From contig OZ014421.1 of assembly GCA_963965975.1 (NCBI GenBank), positions 3,895,001 to 3,959,000 on the forward strand: DNA of 64,000 nt, in the 5' to 3' direction. Shown here in pieces: positions 34,683 through 48,300 of this stretch. Positions within the stretch are counted from its first letter, which is position 1, and each line of letters begins with the position of its first letter. A program made the translations under genes and the position numbers. The notes beneath the pieces are model-generated. The model was not told the origin of the DNA and did no database searches. It saw only the letters and a program-made list of their open reading frames with translations. This DNA is from Xestospongia bergquistia (taxonomy: Eukaryota; Porifera; Demospongiae; Haplosclerida; Petrosiidae).

Positions 34683-36202
34683 GCAAGTAAACACAGTGAA
34701 GTGTGTTAGTATATATAGCTTGACTTTAAATTCAATGAGCTTTAGCCCCATCTACCTTGACTTTAAATTCAATGAGATTTAGCCTTTAGTTTAGTGCTTT
34801 TGTAGTATCACATTGTTATAGTTTGTGCTAGAAATCTCATACAGTATTACTTCGTTTTAGCAACCAATGAGTTGTGACTTTATTTCTACAGGTTTGTTTA
34901 GCAAAACAGAAGAAGGAACTGGATTCCATTCAGCCAAGTCATTTGATAGTGTTCTATGCAGTAATTTCGAGACACCAGTAATTCCAAGACACTAACGTTC
35001 CTCGCTACAGCCCTTGGGCAAATAAATGCAGTCAGTGTATCAATACTTCATTTGTGTTAGTATATCTAGCTTGAATTTAAATTCAATGAGCTTTAGCCCT
35101 TAGTTTTAGTGCATTTGTTATCTTAACTAAGCCTGTAATAAGTCATTTTAAAACACATATGTCACCTTTCCTTGTCTCTGTAATATATACACTTTAATAA
35201 CCAGTATATTTAGTATAATGTAGTCTGAATAATATTAGTCAAATGTTTTAAAAGGCTTTATCGCCATTGTGTCTTCTTTGGTATCAGTATCATCTTGTAA
35301 AGGTTTGTACTAGAAATCTCAGACATCATTACTTCTTTAGTAACAAATGTGTCAGGACATTACTTCTGCAGGGTTGTTTAGCAAGACAGAAGAAGGAACT
35401 GGATTCCATGCAGCAAAGTCATTTGACTGTCTTCTCTGTAGTAAACGCTACAACAAAAGGGAGAGACAGTAGTAACAAATACGTTCACGTAAGCTGTACT
35501 CCATATGAGTTAGTATATTTAGCTTGAGTTTCAAATTCAGTCAGAAACACAAAAAATAAGCCTGTCATTTGGAGACATATCTGACTGTTTCTTTTCTCTC
35601 TAATATATACTTTAGTAACCAGTATATTTAGTACAATGTAGGATATCTGAGTAATATTAGTAAAGTGTTTTTAAAAGGCTTTTTACTCCCATTGTGTCAT
35701 TGTCCCATTGTGCGTTAGTATATCTAGCTTGACTTTAAATTCAATGAGCTTTAGCCCTTAGTTTTAGTGCATTTGTTATCTTAAATAAACCTGTAATATG
35801 TCATTTCATAATGTAATATCTCACCTATAACCAGTATATTTAGTACAATGTAGGAAGTCTGAATAATATTAATCAAGTGTTTTTAAAAGGCTTTTTACCC
35901 CCATTGTGTCTACTTTGGTATCAGTATCAGCTTGAAAAGGTTTGTACTAGAAATGGAAAGATAGTAGTAACAAATACAGTCAGAGAAGCAGTACTCAATG
36001 TGCTGTAGTATATGTAGCATGACTTTTAAATTCAGTGAGTTTAGTCCTTAGTTTTAGTGCATTTGTTATCTTAACTAAGCCTATTGTAAGTCTATTTGAA
36101 ATATAAAATCTCACTAGTCCTTTTCTCTGTAATATAAAGACTTTAGTAACCAATATATTTGTACAATGTAGCAAGTCTCAATAAAATTAGTCGAATGTTT
36201 TT

Positions 36203-36589
36203 ATTTAGTACTAGCCTCGAACCCAGACTTTCGCGGTAGAAAAGAGCCCGGTCATTACTGCTTGTGCATGCACATAATTATTGACATCATAATGACACAT
36301 TTTAAATTAAATGACGAATTGATGAGTGGGTTTATATTGATGACGTTTTATTCACTACACGAGTTTAAGCACGAGTTTGTCAGTAATGCAGAGATTTATT
36401 TAGTGAAAGCCGAAAGAGCAACAAACTTGTTCAGTGCAATTGGAATGTGAAAGAATTAGGGTTCGTGAATAACTGCTTTATGAAGTGCAAACTTCTAATT
36501 GTGCCTCTAGAGAAATCTGTTGCAGACCTAGAGGAATTCAAGCAGTTGGTTCAAGACCTAGCTTGTAATCCATCATGAGGATTTTGAAA
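36203..36589. other. non-repetitive segment between the two orientations of the module array
   Basis: Left border: ATTTAGTAC at 36203-36211 (complement of the 9-bp duplication GTACTAAAT), then from 36212 TAGCCTCGAACCCAGACTTT, one end of the foldback element. It is followed through AATTATTGACATCA and then by about 290 bp found nowhere else in the window. The matching second end is missing. From about 36590 the modules resume on the opposite strand. A 62-residue open frame (36262-36450) is unremarkable. The segment could be the interior of a longer relative of the foldback element, cut off at an inversion point. Confidence 0.6.
36480..36578 (+). other. short coding-like fragment
   Basis: 32 codons and TGA: MKCKLLIVPLEKSVADLEE, then FKQLVQDLACNPS. 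The frame is open for several more codons upstream (GFVNNCF). The amphipathic helical look and balanced composition differ from the chance frames of the arrays. The sequence is single copy here. I do not recognise it; no splice sites or promoter were identified. Confidence 0.35.
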
Positions 36590-36849
36590 CACAAACTCTA
36601 TTTATTTGCCTATGGGCTGTAGCAAGAAACATTAGTGTCTCGGATTTACTGCAGGGACACTGTCAAATCACTTAGTGAATGCAATCCAGTTCCTTTTTCT
36701 GTCTTGCTAAAAAGCCCTGCAGTAATAAAGTCATGACTCGTTGCTTGCTAAAAGGAAGTAATGCTGTCTAAGATTTCTAGTACAAACTATTACAAGCTCA
36801 TACTGATACAAAAATAAAGACAATGGGGGTAAAAAGGCTTGTACTAAAT

Positions 36850-36992
36850 TAGCCTTGTAGCAAAGCTTTCGCAATAGAAAAGAGCCTGGTAACTACTGTT
36901 TGCGTGTCAATGTGATGTCAATAATTACGTGAAAGCACAAGCAGTAATGACCAGGGTTTCTTTTCTATCGCAAAAGTCTGGGTACGAGGCTA
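36850..36992. mobile_element. 143-bp foldback element with 9-bp target duplication (first of about 17 full copies)
   Basis: TAGCCTTGTAGC at one end and the complement of TAGCCTCGTACCCAGAC at the other; both arms continue with GCRATAGAAAAGA, CCTGGTMAYTACTG and CAATAATTA-like segments, so most of the element folds on itself. GTACTAAAT flanks it at 36841-36849 and 36993-37001. It codes for nothing. Long imperfect arms with a 9-bp duplication fit a Mutator-like foldback MITE, although other groups cannot be excluded. Further full copies: 38348-38490, 39867-40008, 41333-41475, 44238-44380, 44876-45018, 45619-45762, 46800-46940, 48912-49054, 49814-49957, 50995-51135, 53107-53249, 55219-55361, 56423-56565, 57907-58049, 59660-59802 and 61157-61305. 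All sit at the same place of the module, so they spread with it. Confidence 0.8.
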
Positions 36993-38879
36993 GTACTAAA
37001 TAAAAACACTTGTCCAATTTTATTGAGACTTGCTACAAAATATACCAGTTACTAAATTTCAAAAAGACTTACGATAGGCTAGTTAAGATAACAAACGCAC
37101 TAAAACTAAGGGCTAAAGTACACTCAATTTAAAAGTCATGTTAGATATACTACAGCACATGGAGTACTGCTTCTCTGACAGTATTTGTTACTACTATTTT
37201 TCCCTTTTGTTGTAACGAGGAATTTCATTGTCTTGGAAGTACTGCAGAGAACACTGTCAAATGACTTCCCCACATGGAATGCAGTTCCTTCTTCTGTTTT
37301 CATCCATACTAAAGTACATGAAGTATTGACACTTGACTGTATTTATTTACCCTTGGGCTGTAGTGAGGGACATTATTGTCTTGGATTTACTGCAGAGAAC
37401 ACTTTCAAATGACTTCCCTGCATGGAATACAGTTCCTTCTTCTGTTTTTGATCTACAGCCCGGCAGAAATAAAGTCCTGACACATTGATTGCTAAAATGA
37501 AGTAATGCAGTCTAAGGTTTGTAGTAGAAACAATTACAAGCTGATACTGATACAAAAATAGACACAATAAGTTTGAACTCAAGCTAGTTATACTAACGTA
37601 CATGAAATATTGACACTTGACTGTATATATATATTCTTGGGCTGTAGTGAGGAACATATATTGTCTCAGATTTACCGCAGAGAACACTGTCAAATGATTT
37701 GGTTGAATGAAATCCAGTTCCTTCTTTTGTCTTGCTAAACAGCCATGCAGAAATAGTCATGACTAATTAGTTGCTAAAATGAAGTAATGCTCTCTAAGAT
37801 TTCTAGTAAAAACATTTACAAGCTCATACTGATACAAAAGCAGACACAATGGGGGTAAAAGGCGTTTTAAAAACACTTGACTAATATTATTTAGACTTGC
37901 TACATTGTACTAAATATACTGGTTATTAAAGTGTATATATTACACAGACAAGGAAAGGTGAGATATATATTTTAAAATGACTTATTACAGGCTTAGTCAA
38001 AGATAACAAATGCACTAAAACTAAGGGCTAAAGCTCATTGAATTTAAAGTCAAGCTAGATATACTAACACAAATAAATTATTGACAATCTGACTCTACTT
38101 ATTTGCCTATGGGCTGTAGCGAGAAACATTAGTGTCTCGGATTTACTGCAGGGACACTGTCAAATCACTTAGCTGAATGCAATCCAGTTCCTTCTTCTGT
38201 CATGCTAAAAAGCCATGCAGAAATAAAGCCGTGACTCATTGCTTGCTAAAAGGAAGTAATGCTGTCTAAGATGTCTAGTACTAACTATCACAAGCTCATA
38301 CTGATACAAAAATAAAGACAATGAGGGTAAAAAGGCTTGTACTAAATTAGACTTGTAGCCAAGCTTTCGCAGTAGAAAAGAGCCTGGTAACTATTGTTTG
38401 CTTGTCAATGTGATGTCAATAATTACGCGAAAGCACAAGATGTAATGACCAGGGTTTCTTTTCTATCGGAAAAGTCTGGGTACGAGGCTAGTACTAAAAA
38501 AAAACACTTGTCCAATTTTATTGAGACTTGTGACAAAATATACCAGTTACTAAATTTCAAAAAGACTTACGATAGGCTAGGTAAGATAACAAACGAACTA
38601 AAACTAAGGGCTAAAGTACACTCAATTTAAAAGTCATGTTAGATATACTACAGCACATGGAGTACTGCTTCTCTGACTGTCTTTGTTACTACTGTTTTTC
38701 CCTTTTGATGTAACGAGGAATTTCATTGTCTTGGAATTACAGTAGAGAACACTGTCAAATGACTTCCCTGCATGGAATACAGTTCCTTCTTCTGTTTTGA
38801 TCTACAGCCCTGCAGAAGTAAAGTCCTGACACATTGATTGCTAAAATGAAGTAATGCAGTTTCTAGGACAAACAGACAC

Positions 38880-38998
38880 TAATGTTTCCTGGTAACTACT
38901 GTTTGCGTGACAATATGATGTCAATAATTATGCGAAAGCACAAGCAGTAATGACCAGGGTTTCTTATCGATCACAAAAGTCTGGGTACGAGGCTAGTA
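38880..38998. mobile_element. left-truncated foldback element
   Basis: Begins within the left arm at CCTGGTAACTACTG, preceded by unrelated ACAAACAGACACTAATG, and is complete to GAGGCTA and the right GTACTAAAT. The loss also removed part of the neighbouring module. Confidence 0.7.
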
Positions 38999-41900
38999 CT
39001 AAATAAAAAGACTCGTCCAATTTTATTAAGACTTGCTACAAAATATACCGGTTACTAAATTTCAAAAAGATTTACGATAGGTTTGTTAAGATAACAAATG
39101 CACTAAAACTAAGGGCTAAAGCTCATTGAATTTAAAGTAAAGCTAGATATACTAACACAAATGAAGTGTTGAAACATTAGTGTCTCGGATTTACTGCAGG
39201 GACACTGTCAAATGACTTAGCTGAATGCAATCCAGTTCCTTCATCTGTCTTGGTAAAAAGCCCTGCATAAATAGTCATGACTAATTGGTTGATAAAATGA
39301 GGTAATGCTGTCTAAGATTTCTAGTACAAACATTTACTAGCTGATACTGATACAAAAGCAGACACAATGGGGGTAAAAAGCCTTTTAAGAACACTTGACT
39401 AATATTATTCAGACTTGCTACATTGTACTAAATATACTGGTTATTACAGTGTATATATTACATAGACAAGGAAAGGTGAGATATATATTTCAAAATAACT
39501 TATTACAGGCTTAGTTAAAGATAACAAATGCACTAAATCTAAGGGGTTAAAGCTAATTGAATTTAAAGTCAAGCTAGATATACTAACACAAATGAAGTAT
39601 TGATACTCTGACTCTATTTATTTCCCCATGGGCTGTAGCGAGAAACATTAGTGTCTTGGACTTACTGCAGGGACACTGTCAAATCACTTAGCTGAATGCA
39701 ATCCAGTTCTTTCTTCTGTCTTGCTAAAAAGCCCAGCTGAAATAAAGTCGTGACTCATTGCTTGCTAAATCGAAGTAATGCTGTCTAAGATTTCTAGTAC
39801 AAACTATTACATGCTCATACTGATACCAAAATAAAGACAATGGGGGTAAAAAGGCTTGCATTAAATTAGCCTTGTAGCCAAGCTTTCGCAATAGAAAAGA
39901 GCCTGGTAACTATGTTTGCGTGTCAATGTGATGTCAACAATTATACGAAAGCACAAGCAGTAATGACCAGGGTTTCTTTTCTCTCGCAAAAGTCTGGGTA
40001 CGAGGCTAGTACTAAATAAAAACACTCGTCCATTTTTATTGAGACTTGATACAAAATATACCAGTTACTAAATTTCAAAAAGACTTACGATAGGCTAGTT
40101 AAGATAACAAACGCACTAAAACTAAGGGCTAAAACTCACTGAATTTATATGTCATGCTAGCTACACTACAGCACATGGGAGTACTGCTTCTCTGACTGTA
40201 TTTTTACTACTGTCTTTCCCTTTTGTTGTATCGAGGAATTTCATTGTCTTGGAATTACTGCAGACAACACTGTCAAATGACTTCACAGCATGGAATACAG
40301 TTCCTTCTTCTGTTTTCATCCATACTAAAGCACATGAAGTATTGACACTTGACTGTATTTATTTACCCTTCGGCTGTAGCGAGGAACATTATTGTCTTGG
40401 ATTTACTGCAGAGAACACTGTCAAATGACTTCCCTGCATGGAATACAGTTCCTTCTGTTTTGATTTACAGCCCTGCAGAAGTAAAGTCCTGACACATTGA
40501 TTGCTAAAATGAAATAATGCAGTCTAAGTTTTCTAGTACAAACCATTACAAGCTGATAGTGATACAAAAGTAGACACAATAACTTTAAAGTCAAGCTAGA
40601 TATACTAACGCACTTCAAGTATTGACACTTGACTGTATTTATTTACCCTTGGGCTGTAGTGAGGAACATATATTGTCTTGGATTTACTGCAGAGAACACT
40701 GTCAAATGATTTGGTTGAATGAAGTCCACTTCCTTCTTCTGTCTTGCTAAACAGCCCTGCAGAAATAAAGTCATGACTAATTAATTGCTAAAACGAAGTA
40801 ATGCTGTCTAAGATTTCTAGTACAAACCTTTACAAGCTGATACTGATACAAAAGCAGACATAATGGGAATAAAACGCCTTTTAAAAACATTTGACTAATA
40901 TTATTCAGACTTGCTACATTTTACTATATATACTGGTTATTAAAGTGTATATATTACACAGACAAGGAAGGTGAGATATATATTTTAAAATGACTTATTA
41001 CAGGCTTAGTTAAAGATAACAAATGCACTAAAACTAAGGGCTAAAGCTCATTGAATTTATACTAACACAAATAAAGTACTGCTACTCTGACTCTATTTAT
41101 TTTCCCATTGGCTACAGCTAGAAACATTAGTGTCTCGGACTTACTGCAGGGACACTGTCAAATAACGTAGCTGAATGCAATCCAGTTCCTTCTTCTGTCT
41201 TGCTAAAAAGCCCTGCAGAATAAAGTCGTGACTCATTGCTTGCTAAAAGGAAATAATGCTGTATAAGATTACTAGTACAAACTATTACAAGCTCATACTG
41301 ATACAAAGGGGGTAAAAAGGCTTGTACTAAATTAGCCTTGTAGCCAAGCTTTCGCAATAGAAAAGAGCCTGGTAACTACTGTTTGCGTGTCAATGTGATA
41401 TCAATAATTACGCGAAAGCACAAGCAGTAATGACCAGGGTTTCTTTTCTATCGCAAACGTCTGGGTACGAGGCTAGTACTAAATAAAAACACTCGTCCAA
41501 TTTTATTCAGAGTTGCTACAAAACATACTGGTTACTAAATTTCAAAAAGACTTACGATACGTTAGTTAAGCTAACAAATACACTAAAACTAAGGGCTAAA
41601 GCTCACTGAATTTAAAAGTCATGTTAGATATACCACAGCACATGTCTACTGTCTTTCCCCTTTGTTGTAACGATGAATTTCATTGTCTTGGAATTACTGC
41701 AGAGAACACTGTCAAATGACTTCCCTGCACGGAATACAGTTCCTTCTTCTGTTTTGATTCATACTAAAGGAAATGAATTACTGACACTTGACTGTATTGA
41801 TATACCCTTGGGCTATAGCGAGGAACATTATTGTCTAGGATTTACTGCAGAGAACACTGTCAAATGACTTCCCTGCATAGAATACAGTTCCTTCTTCTGT

Positions 41901-42288
41901 CTTGCTCCACAGCCTCGCAGAAGTAAAGTCCTGACATATTGATTGCTAAAATGAAATGAAGCAATGCAGTCTAAGGTTTCTAGTACAAACCATTACAAGC
42001 TGATACTGATATAAAAGTAGACACAATAGTTTAAAATCAAGCTAGATATACTAACGCACATGAAGTATTGACACTTGACTGTATTTATTTACCCTTGGGC
42101 TGTACTAAGGAACATTATTGTCTCAGATTTACTGCAGAGAACACTGTCGAATGATTTGGCTGAATGAAATCCAGTTCCTTCTTCTGTCTTGCTAAATAAA
42201 GTCATGATTCATTGCTTGCTAAAACAAAGTAATGCTGTCTAGTACAAACTATTACAAGCTGATACTACAAAATCACTAAACTAGGGAC

Positions 42289-42436
42289 TAAAGCTCATTG
42301 AATTTAAAGACAAGGTAGATAAGACTAAAGCTCATTGAATTTTAAGTCAAGGTGATTAGGCTAAAGCTCATTGAATTTTAAAGTCAAGGTAGATAGGGCT
42401 AAAGCTCATTGCTGATACTGATACAAAAGTTGACAC
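42289..42436. repeat. 37-bp minisatellite within the module spacer, copy 1
   Basis: TAAAGCTCATTGAATTT recurs at 42289, 42326, 42362 and 42400 (37, 36 and 38 bp apart), each time followed by AAGTCAAGGTAGATAGG-like sequence. It arises from the ordinary spacer segment AAGCTCATTGAATTTAAAG by local slippage. A related two-to-three-unit block lies at about 61996-62080. Confidence 0.88.
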
Positions 42437-42700
42437 AAGAGTATAGACTCAAGCTAGATATACTAACGCACATGAAGTATTGACACTTGACTGTATTTAT
42501 TTACCCTTGGGCTGTACCGAGGAACATTATTGTCTCGGATTTACTGCAGAGAACACTGTCAAATGATTTTGCTGAATGAAATCCAGTTCCTTCTTCTGTC
42601 TTGCTAAATAAAGTCATGATTCATTGCTTGATAAAACAAAGTAATGCTGTCTAGCACAAACTATTACAAGCTGATTCTACAAAAGCACTAAACTAAGGGC

Positions 42701-42886
42701 TAAAGCTCATTGAAATTAAAGTCAAGGTAGATAAGACTAAAGCTCATTGAATTTTAAGTCAAGGTATATAGGGATAAAGCTCATTGAATTTAAGGTCAAG
42801 GTAGATAGGGATAAAGCTCATTGAATTTAAAGTCAAGGTAGATAGGGATAAAGCTCATTGAATTTAAAGTGAAGGTAGATATACTA
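42701..42886. repeat. 37-bp minisatellite within the module spacer, copy 2
   Basis: Five units begin at 42701, 42738, 42775, 42812 and 42849, exactly 37 bp apart, each TAAAGCTCATTGAATTT then AAAGTCAAGGTAGATAGG. A two-unit version lies at about 62362-62445 in a related module. Confidence 0.9.
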
Positions 42887-43396
42887 ATGCAAATGAAGTA
42901 TTGACACTATTTATTTGCCTTTGGGTTGTAGCGAGGAACATTGTTGTCTCGGATTTACTGCAGAGAACACTGTCAAATGCTTACTGGAATCCAGTTCCTT
43001 CTTCTGTATTGTTAAACAGCCCTGCAGAAATAAAGTTGCGATTCATTGGTTTCTAAAATGAAGTAATGCTGTGTAAGATTTCTAGTACAAACCATTACAA
43101 GCTGATACTACAAATGCACTAAAACTAAGGGCTAAAGCTCATTCAATTTAAAGTCAAGGTGGATATACTAACGCACATGAAGTAATGATATTCTGATTGT
43201 ATTTATTTGCCTTAGCGCTGTAGCGAGGAACGTTATTTACTGCACAACACTGTTAAATGACTTGGCAAAATGGAATCCAGTTCCTTCTTCTCTCTTGCTA
43301 AATGGCTCTGCAGAAGTAATGTCCTAAGTTTTCTAGTATAAACCATTACAAAGTCATACTCATACAAAGGTAAACTCTATGGGGGTAAAAAGGCTT

Positions 43397-43405
43397 GTAC
43401 TAAAT
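43397..43405. other. empty target site of the foldback element
   Basis: In this module GGGGTAAAAAGGCTT is followed by a single GTACTAAAT and then AAAAAGTCTCG. In the filled modules the same flanks hold two copies of GTACTAAAT around the 143-bp element. This unit was either never hit or lost the element precisely, and it fixes the length of the duplication at 9 bp. Confidence 0.8.
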
Positions 43406-45356
43406 AAAAAGTCTCGAATAATTTTATTGAGACTCGCTATATATATATATTGTACAAAATATACCGGTTACTGAAGTCTTTATATTACGGACTAGTGAGA
43501 TATTATATTTCAAAAAGACTTACGATAAGCTTAGTTAAGATGGGCTGTAGTGAGGATCATTAGTGTCTCGGATTTACTGCAGGCAACACTGTCAAATGAC
43601 TTGGCTGAATGGAATCCACTTCCTTCCTCTGTCTTGCTAAACAGCCCTGAAGAAGTAAAGATGTGACTCATTGCTTGCTAAAAGAAAGTAACGCTGACAA
43701 ACCTTTACAAGCTGATATTGATACAAAAGCAGACACAATGGGGGTAAAAAGCCTTTTAAAAACACTTGACTAATATTATTCAGACTTGCTACATTGTACT
43801 AAATATACTGGTTATTAAAGTGTATATATTACACAGACAAGGAAAGGTAAGATATATGTTTTAAAATGACTTATTACAGGCTTAGTTAAAGATAACAAAT
43901 GCACTAAAACTAAGGGCTAAAGCTCATTGAATTTAAAGTCAAGCTAGATATACTAACGCAAATGAAGTATTGATACTCTGACTCTATTTATTTGCCCATG
44001 GGCTGTAGCGAGAAACATTAGTGTCTCGGATTTACTGCAGGGACACTGTCAAATCACTTAGCTGAATTCAATCCGGTTCCTTCTTCTGTCTTGCTAAAAA
44101 GCCCTGCAGAAATAAAGTCGTGACTCATTGCTTGCTAAAAGGAAGTAATGCTGTCTTAAGATTTCTAGTACAAACTATTACAAGCTCATACTGATACAAA
44201 AATAAAGACAATGGGGGTAAAAAGGCTTGTACTAAATTAGCCTTGTAGCTAAGCTTTCGCAATAGAAAAGAGCCTGGTAACTACTGTTTGCGTGTCAATG
44301 TGATGTCAATAATTACGCGAAAGCTGAAGTAGTAATGACCAGGGTTTCTTTTCTATCGTAAAAGTCTAGGTACGAGGCTAGTACTAAATAATAACACTCA
44401 TCCTATTTTATTGAGACTTGCTACAAAATATACCGGTAACTAAATTTCAAAATGACTTACAATAGGTTAGTTAAGATAACGAATGCACTAAAACTAAGGG
44501 ATAAAGCTCACTGAATTTAAAAGTCATGTTAGATATACTACAGCACATGGAGTACTGCTTCTCGGACTGTATTTGTTACTACTTTCTTTCCCTTTTGTTG
44601 TAACGAGGTATTTCATTGTCTTGGAATTACTGCAGAGAACACTGTGAAATGACTTCCATGAATGGAATACAGTTCCTTCTCTGTGTTTCATCTACTTAGC
44701 TGAATTCAATCAAGTTCCTTCTTCTGTCTTGCTAAAAAGTCCTGCAGAAATAAAGTCGTGACTAATTGCTTGCTAAAAGGAAGTAATGCTGTCTTAAGAT
44801 TTCTAGTACAAACTATTACAAGCTCATACTGATACAAAAATAAAGACAATGGGGGTAAAAAGGCTTGTACTACATTAGCCTTATAGCCAAGCTTTCGCAA
44901 TAGAAAAGAGCCTGGTAACTACTGTTTGCGTGTCAATGTGATGTCAATAATTACACTAAAGCACAAGTAGTAATGACCAGGGTTTCTTTTGTATTGCAAA
45001 AGTCTAGGTACGAGGTTAGTACTAAATAAAAACACTCGTCCAATTTTATTGGACTTTTTAAAAAATATACAGGTTACTAAATTTCAAAAAGATTTACGAT
45101 AGGTTAGTTAAGATAACAAACGCACTAAAACTAAGGGCTAAAGCTCACTGAATTTAAAAGTCATGTTAGATATACTACAGCACATGGAGTACTGCTTCTC
45201 CGACTGTATTTGTTACTACAGCCTTTCCCTTTTGTTGTAACGAGGAATTTCATTGTCTTGGAATTACTGCAGAGAACACTGTCAAATGACTTCTCCGCGT
45301 GGACTACAGTTCCTTCTCCTGTTTTGATCCAACTAAAGCACATGAAGTGTTGACAC

Positions 45357-48300
45357 TTGACTGTATTTATTTACCCTTGGGCTGTAGCGTGGAACATTAT
45401 TGTCTTCGATTTACAGCAGAGAACACTGTCTAATGACTTCCCTGCATGGAAGACAGTTCCTTCTTCCGTTTTTGATCTACAGCCCAGCAGAAATAAAGTC
45501 GTGACTCATTTCTTGCTAAAAGAAAGTAATGCTTTCTTAAGATTTCTAGTACAAACTATTACAAGCTCATACTGATACAAAAATAAAGAAAATGGGGGTA
45601 AAAAGGCTTGTACTAAATTAGCTTTGTAGCCAAGCTTTCGCAATAGAAAAGAGCCTGGTAACTACTGTTTGCGTGTCAACGTGATGTCAATAATTACGCA
45701 AAAGCATAAGCAGTAATGACCAGGATTTCTTTTCTATCGAAAAAAGTCTGGGTACGAGGCTAGTACTAAATAAAAACACTTGTCCAATTTTAATGAGACT
45801 TGCTACAAAACATACCGGTTACTAAATTTCAAAAAGATTTACAATAGTATAGTTAAGATAACAAACGCACTAAAACTAAGGGCTAAAGCTCACTGAATTT
45901 AAAAGTTATGTTAGATATACTACAGCACACGGAGTACTGCTTCTCTGACTGTATTTGTTACTATTGTCTTTCCCTTTTGTTGTAACGAGGAATTTCATTG
46001 TCTTGGAATTACTGCAGAGAACAATGTCAAATGACTTCCCTGCATGGAATACAGTTCCTTCTTCTGTTTTGATCTACAGCCCTGCAGAAGTAAAGTCCTG
46101 ACACATTCATTGCTAAAATGAAGTAATGCAGTCTAAGGTTTCTGTATTTATTTACCCTTGGGCTGTAGTGAGGAACATATATTGTCTCAGATTTACTGCA
46201 GAGAACACTGTCAAATGATTTGATTAAATGAAATCCAGTTCCTTCTTCTGTCTTGATAAAAAGCCCTGCAGAAATAAAGTCATGACTAACTAGTTGCTAA
46301 AACGAAGTAATGCCGTCTAAGATTTCTAGTATAAACCTTTATAAGGTGATACTGATACAAAAGAAGACACAATGGGGGTAAAAAACCTTTTAAAACACTT
46401 GACTAATATTATTCAGACTTGCTACGTTGTACCAAATACTGACTTATTACAGTCTTAGTTAAAGATAACAAATGCACTAAAACTAAGGGCTAAAGCTCAT
46501 TGAATTTAACGTCAAGCTAGATATACTAACACAAATGAAGTATTGATACTCTGACTCTATTTATTTGCCCATGGGCTGTAGCCAGAAACATTAGTGTCTC
46601 GGATTTACTGCAGGGACACTGTCAAATCACTTAGCTGAATGCAATCCAGTTCCTTCTTAAAAGCCCTGCAGAAATAAAGTCGTGACTCATTACTTGCTAA
46701 AAGGAAGTAATGTTGTCTAAGATTTCTAGTACAAACTATTACAAGCTCATACTGATACAAAAATAAAGACAATGGGGGTAAAAAAGGCTTGTACTAAATT
46801 AGCCTTGCAGCCAAGCTTTCGCAATAGAAAAGAGCATGGTAACTACAGTCTGCGTGTCAATGTGATGTCAATAAATACACAAAAGCAAAAAGTAATGACC
46901 AGGGTTTCTTTTCTATTGCAAACGTCTGGGTACGAGGCTAGTACTAAACAAAAACACTCGTCCAATTTTATTGAGACTTGCTACAAAATAAACCGGTTAC
47001 TAAATTTCAAAAAGACTTACGATAGGCTAGTTAAGATAACAAACGCACTAAAACTAAGGGCTAAAGCTCACTGAATTTAAAAGTCATGTCAGATATACTA
47101 CAGCACATGGAGTACTGCTTCTCTGACTGTATTTGTTACTATTGTCTTTCCCTTTTGTTGTAACGAGGAATTTCATTGTCTTGGAATTACTGTAGAGAAC
47201 ACTGTCAAAAGACTTCCTTGCATGGAATACAGTTCCTTCTTCTGCTTTGATCTATACTAAAGCATATGAAGTATTGACACTTGACTGTATTTATTTACCC
47301 TTGGGCTGTAGCGAGGAACATTATTGTCTCGGATTTACTGCAGAAAACACTGTCAAATGACTTCCCTGCATGGAATACAGTTCCTTCTTCTGTTTTTGAT
47401 CAACAGCCCTGCAGAAGTAAAGTCCTGACACATTCATTGCTAAAATGAAGTAATGCAGTCTAAGGTTTCTAGTACAAACCATTACAAGCTGATACTGATA
47501 CAAAAGTAGACACAATAAGTTTAAAGTCAAGCTAGATATACTAACGCACATGAAGTATTGACACTTGACTGTATTTATTTACCCTTGGACAGTAGTGAGG
47601 AACATATATTGTCTCGGATTTACTGCTGAGAATACTGTCAATTGATTTGATTGAATGAAATCCAGTTCCTTCTTTTGTCTTGCTAAATAGCCCTGCAGAA
47701 ATAAAGTCATGACTAATTAGTTGCTAAAATGAAGTAATGCTGTCTAAGATTTCTAGTACAAACATTTATTTACTAAATTTCAAAAAGACTTACGATAGGT
47801 TAGTTAAGATAACAAATGTACTTAAAAAAGGCCTAAAGCTCACTGAATTTAATAGTCATATTAGATATACTACAGCACATGGAGTACTGCTTCTCTGACT
47901 GTATTTGTTACTACTGTCTTTCCCTTTTGTTGTCACGAGGAATTTCATTGTCTTGGAATTACTGCAGAGAACACTGTCAAATGACTTCCCTGCATGGAAT
48001 ACAGTTCCTTCTTCTGTTTTTGATCTTCAGCCCTGCAGAAGTAAAGTCCTGACACATTCATTGCTAAAATGAAGTAATGCAGTCTAAGGTTTCTAGCACA
48101 AACCATTACAAGCTGATATTGATACAAAAGTTGACACAATAGTTTAAAGTCAAGCTAGATATACTAACGCACATGAAGTATTGACACTTGACTGTATTTA
48201 TTTACCCTTGGGCTGTAGTGAGGAACATATATTGTCTCAGATTTACTACAGAGAACACTGTCAAATGATTTGATTGAATGAAATCCAGTTCCTTCTTCTG

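Larger units (their letters stand above)
31858..36202 (+). repeat. exon-like module array, forward part
   Basis: At about 31858 the satellite stops inside CAATAGTCT and a new repeat starts in the middle of its own exon-like core (GGAACCGGA). About a dozen cores follow on the + strand (around 32119, 32355, 33053, 33295, 33718, 33997, 34294, 34574, 34892 and 35372, plus partial ones), spaced roughly 230 to 480 bp. Each core is preceded by TTTATTTCTNCAG and followed by GGCAAGTAAATA. Spacers hold GCTTGACTTTAAATTCAAT, GAGCTTTAGCCCTTAG and, in long units, an extra segment with CTTGTCTCTGTAATATATAC. From about 35560 to 36202 the spacer is more degraded and no full core is seen. Confidence 0.9.

Noticed and set aside
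31858-36202. A functional tandem-exon gene
   Set aside because: The core is 109 bases, so consecutive copies would change frame. Several acceptors or donors are damaged and no upstream gene is visible.
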